Positions 60,480 to 64,000 of a stretch of DNA of 64,000 nt are shown here, piece after piece. Each line of letters begins with the position of its first letter. Position 1 is the stretch's first letter. The position numbers and the translations under genes were made by a program. Below the pieces are notes generated by a model, which searched no databases, had not been told where the DNA came from, and saw only the letters and a program-made list of their open reading frames with translations. The stretch comes from Balaenoptera acutorostrata (taxonomy: Eukaryota > Chordata > Mammalia > Artiodactyla > Balaenopteridae): contig NC_080066.1 in assembly GCF_949987535.1 (NCBI RefSeq), positions 133,652,335-133,716,334 on the forward strand, given 5' to 3'.

Positions 60480-61635
60480 TGACACATACTCAGATAATGA
60501 ATCCACAATATTTCTGGATCTGAGCTACATTTTAAGCAAAGAAATCGAATGCTGAAAATGATCACTGGGATGGTGAAGCCAGTTATAGCTAACTGAAGCT
60601 ACCTCCCATGTAGAGTGAGAACTGAAGGAAGGTTAAAACATCCCCCCTCGTCCCCGCAATAATAATATGCCCCAATATATTTACCCTAAATGTATCACAC
60701 TAGAATATTTTAGGATCTTAAAGCATAGAAGGTGGAGATGCAGGTTTGTTTCTTTTGGCAGCAGCGCTCAGAAGCCATAGGTGGTGTGCGGTAGATTTAT
60801 TCCTCCTCCATCCCCCACAAGGGTGACCCTTGACCTTGTGCTATTGCCTCAGTGGCCCCCCTCATTTCCAGGCTTATTCCCTCGTTTCTGGTGAATAATG
60901 AGCGCTCTTTCCTGTATCTCAGGTGTTCCCAGAGATTACCGGGTTCTGCCTACAGGTGGCGCAGTGTGAGCATGACTGTGGATTCTGGAGTCCTCTCCCA
61001 GTCTCCTTGCATTCGACTGTACAACTGTAAGTGGCTAAAACAAACACCCTTTGCTGGTGGCTTCGCTGTCACGTGCTTTATCAACAGCCCTCAGAGCTGG
61101 GGCTATTAGCTTATTTTCTAACTCTGCACTACAAGCAGGGGCAACTACTGGTGAGGGGAAACCAGGTATCTTGGCTTTGTATATGTGTATCAGGGAACCT
61201 GCCTTTAAAGACTGCTTTCAGGTTTAGAAAAGAATGCTAGAATTCCAAAAAAGCCCAAGATCTTTGTTAAGAGACCACACCTATTCCATATATATATACA
61301 CACACACATACTGTGTTACACTGGAAGCTGTAATTTTCTGAGCAAGTGGAATTTCTGGTTCATGAGTTTTTTAGTGAAAGGGTCTCCCTGACTCTCTGCT
61401 TGGGTTCTAGAGATTAATACTTGACAGGTAATAGGGAAGTGTATGAGTAGCTCTGATTATTTCCCAAAGGTGAAAAAATGAAGTTCTGCATTGACTGTTT
61501 TTTCCTTTTAACGTATATCTTTTCCCATCCAATCCGAGATTCACTGTGTAGCTCCAGGTAGCTTACCTTTGTGATGACAGGTAAGGTACCACCACCTGGA
61601 AAAATTTCTGTTCCTTATGTGTGCTCAGAGTTTTG
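60480..61635. other. Unassigned; TA/CA run at about 61290-61312
   Basis: 60840-61100 has a long open frame (85 codons, 60852-61109) with no motif. The short simple repeat tatatatatacacacacaca is the only repeat seen. Confidence 0.4.
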
Positions 61636-61639
61636 GTAC

Positions 61640-61865
61640 CATCCAGACTTAGGGTCAAATCCTGATTCCACCACTTACTAGCTGTGTGATCTTTGACAAT
61701 CACTTAAGTTCTTGGTTTATTCATCTAGAAAATGAGAGTAATGATAGCTCCTGCTTCATAGGGTCATTATGTGATTTAAGTGTGATGATAGAATTCAATG
61801 TGCTTAGTATGGTTCCTGCAGCATAGTAAGTGTTCAATAAATGGTATAGATATCCTTATTGTACT
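61640..61865 (+). repeat. MIR SINE
   Basis: 'gggtcaaatcctgattccac', 'cttactagctgtgtgatctt', 'cttcatagggtcattatgtg', 'gcatagtaagtgttcaataa'. Confidence 0.9.
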
Positions 61866-61869
61866 GTTT

Positions 61870-62930
61870 CAAATTAGCAAATAAATACATCATCATGCTT
61901 TTCATTAAAAAACATTGAAGTGCCCACTTGCACACATTTTTGTTCCAAGCCTACGTAGTTACTGACATAGACCCATAAAGGTATTTAAAAAATATATGAG
62001 CTATGTTGTGTTATAATTCAAATCAGATTTTGACTGAAGTAGGAAATGGAGGGTGCTCAGTTAGAAAATCATTTCACAGAAGAAAGTCGAGGCTGAAGGG
62101 GCAAAGGGGAATTTGCTGTTTTGAAGGAAGACAAACCAGGTCATACGCATTGTTAAGTACTAGGGATACACAGTAATTCACTCTCCCCTGGATTATTAAA
62201 GAAAATTGAGCTTAACTAAATAAAGACATGCAAAAATCTGAATTCATCCACCTAAGTTGGGTGAGAGAAAAACCTGCCCAGAAGAGGAGTTCCTGTCACA
62301 CTGGGCCCTGGAGAGTGGGGGACAGTGGAGGCAGAACTCTTAACTGGGACCCAGAGAACTGTGGAAAAGAATCTGCACATGTGTTAAAGAAGGTTGAAGG
62401 TCAGTCTGATGTAGAATGAGTAAAAGGAACTGAAGATAAAGGAATCTACAATCTGACAACAGAGGAGAAAAAAATCTTAGAGCAGAGTCCTGATCACACC
62501 ATACCTGAAGCCCACATTACTGCTGGCCTTTCACTTAGTCAACCAATCCATTCTTTTTATTGTTTGGCAGTTTGGCTTGGTTAATCAGATACTTGCAGCC
62601 TAAACTGATACATGAATGGATGAAGAAATGAACCAGTTATTACACAGAAGCTTGAGATTGATATCAGGAACTCAAACCAGATATGAGGTCCAGAGTATGA
62701 AAATGGTTCCAGTGCTCCTTGAATAAGAAGCTCTACTTCAAACAGGAATCTTTTATGTAGCAGAATCAAAAGATGGTCTTCTCAGGGTTTGGTTAGCAAA
62801 AGTCTGAAAGCTCGAAGTGTGGCTGTGTAGCAAACTAACAGTGGGCCAGTGAAGAGCAGAGATTTTCACAGGAAAGTCTGGCATTTAGGTTCATTCTCAT
62901 GCTGTGGATACCTGGCTGCTACTCGAAAGC
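61870..62930. other. No recognised feature
   Basis: AT-rich to mixed unique sequence without repeat or gene signal. Confidence 0.4.
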
Positions 62931-63008
62931 CTTCATACTGGGTTGGCCAAAAAGTGTCTTCGGCTTTTAAGTAAAAATAAAAGACATTTTTCATTTTCAC
63001 CAAGAACT

Positions 63009-64000
63009 TTATTGAACAATGTATTCACCCTTTTGTTCCACTACCTTCTGCCATTTTTCAGGCAACTTCATAATTCCGTCTTCCCAAAACTTTTTATCTT
63101 TTTGAGCAAAGAACTGTTCCTGGTGCCTTTTACAGTCTTCCAGGGAATTGGAATTTTTTCCATTAAGAGAATTTTGTAAAGACTGAAATAAGTGGAAATC
63201 CGAAGGTGCAATGTCTGATGAATACGGCGGATGAATCAGAACTTCCCAGCCAAGCTGTAACCGTTTTGCCTGGTCATCAAAGAAATGTGCAGTCTTGCGT
63301 TATCTTTTTTTTTTTTTTTTTTTTTTTAAATTCTAAGAGTCTCTCTTTTTTTTTTTTTTTTTTTTTTTTAGGATTTTCTTATTTATTTATTTATTTATTT
63401 ATTTATTTTTGGCTGTGTTGGGTCTTCGGTTCGTGCGAGGGCTTTCTCCAGTTGCGGCAAGCGGGGGCCACTCTTCATCGCGGTGCGGGGACCGCTCTTC
63501 ATCGCGGTGCGCGGGCCTTTCTCTATCGCGGCCCCTCCCGTCGCGGGGCACAGGCTCCAGACGCGCAGGCTCAGCAATTGTGGCTCACGGGCCCAGCTGC
63601 TCCGCGGCATGTGGGATCCTCCCAGACCAGGGCCCGAACCCGTGTCCCCTGCATTAGCAGGCAGATTCTCAACCACTGCGCCACCAGGGAAGCCCAGTCT
63701 TGCGTTATCTTGATGGAAGATTATGTGTTTTCTGTTGACTGATTCCGGACACTTTCTGTCGAGTGCTGCTTTTACTTCGTCTAATTGGGAGCAGTACTTG
63801 TTGGAATTAATCTTTTGGTTTTCCAGAAGGAGCTCATAGTAGAGGACTCCCTTCCAATCCCACCATATACACAACATCACCTTCTTTGCATGAAGACCTG
63901 CCTTTGGTGTGGTTGGTGGTGGTTCATTTCACTTGCCCCACGATCTCTTCCCATTTCACATTATTGAACAGTATCCACTTTTCATCGCCCGTCACAATTT
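63009..64000 (-). pseudogene. Mariner transposase, C-terminal part, disrupted
   Basis: The enzyme cuts and pastes mariner DNA. On the minus strand, the part beyond the SINE (63711-63900) encodes LCIWWDWKGVLYYELL, NKYCSQLDEVKAALD and IIFHQDNAR, the last holding the second catalytic Asp. The part before it (63009-63290) encodes the region with the third Asp, then LPEKWQKVVEQKGEYIVQ and a stop (complement of 63009-63011). The SINE cuts the gene just after HQDNAR. A one-base deletion near 63270 shifts the frame, so it was probably dead even without the SINE. The N-terminal DNA-binding domain lies outside the window. Confidence 0.9.
63306..63695 (-). mobile_element. CHR-type SINE inside the mariner transposase
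   Basis: Perfect 15-bp target duplications (agtcttgcgttatct) are at 63291-63305 and 63696-63710. The tail on the left has two long T runs (63306-63327 and 63346-63369) separated by 18 unique bases, then (TTTA)n. A 24-bp unit is doubled at 63471-63517. Its well-preserved sequence makes it one of the younger copies. Confidence 0.97.

Larger units (their letters stand above)
62936..64000 (-). mobile_element. Mariner transposon, cut by window end and split by a SINE
   Basis: TA at 62936-62937 is followed by the terminal repeat ctgggttggccaaaaagt. The body continues past 64000, so the other end is not seen. This is a Tc1/mariner element of the type found in cetartiodactyls. The SINE at 63306-63695 is inserted within it. 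Confidence 0.93.

Overview
The window is mammalian nuclear DNA and almost certainly from a cetacean or a close relative. Seven copies of a tRNA-derived SINE with the head GGCTTCCCTGGTGGCGCAGTGG-type sequence (the CHR family of whales, dolphins and hippos) lie among older repeats common to placental mammals (MIR, L2, L3/CR1, MER5-type hAT elements, old L1). I saw no ruminant Bov-tA/BovB or pig PRE-type SINEs. There are no bacterial-type operons and no convincing host exon, so the region reads as intergenic or deep intronic sequence. Family names come from recalled consensus patterns, not from a database search.

Layout. 1-12 kb: L2 and MIR relics, an old antisense L1 tail split by a SINE, a MER5-type element, and long unique stretches. 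12-16.3 kb: two similar L3/CR1 fragments flank an old L1 that has lost the core of its reverse transcriptase and carries a SINE; another SINE lies just before that L1. 16.7-30 kb: L2 fragments in both orientations, hosting small L1 ends, a MER5-like element and a SINE. 30-43 kb: unique AT-rich sequence, MIRs, an L1 tail and a compound insertion at 39.1-39.6 kb. 43-47.1 kb: old L1 in both orientations. 47.1-53.2 kb: a young, nearly complete L1. 54.5-56.3 kb: an L1 tail inserted in an older antisense L1. 57-64 kb: SINE, MIRs, two ancient repeats, and at the right edge a mariner transposon split by a SINE.

The main object is the young L1. ORF1 is intact (301 codons). ORF2 is full length except for one in-frame TGA at 50797-50799. 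The element does not end at its own A-rich tail near 52260. About 0.9 kb of unrelated sequence follows, ending in AATAAA, an A tract and a 13-bp copy of the left target sequence. This is the signature of a 3' transduction. The carried sequence contains an 82-bp unit repeated three times.

The only coding capacity I can support belongs to retrotransposons and the mariner. The rest is repeat history: nested insertions whose target-site duplications give the order of events. I found no new gene system. The most useful observations are the transduction, a site used twice by retroposition at 39.1-39.6 kb, and SINE tails that carry short unique segments, several ending in T runs.
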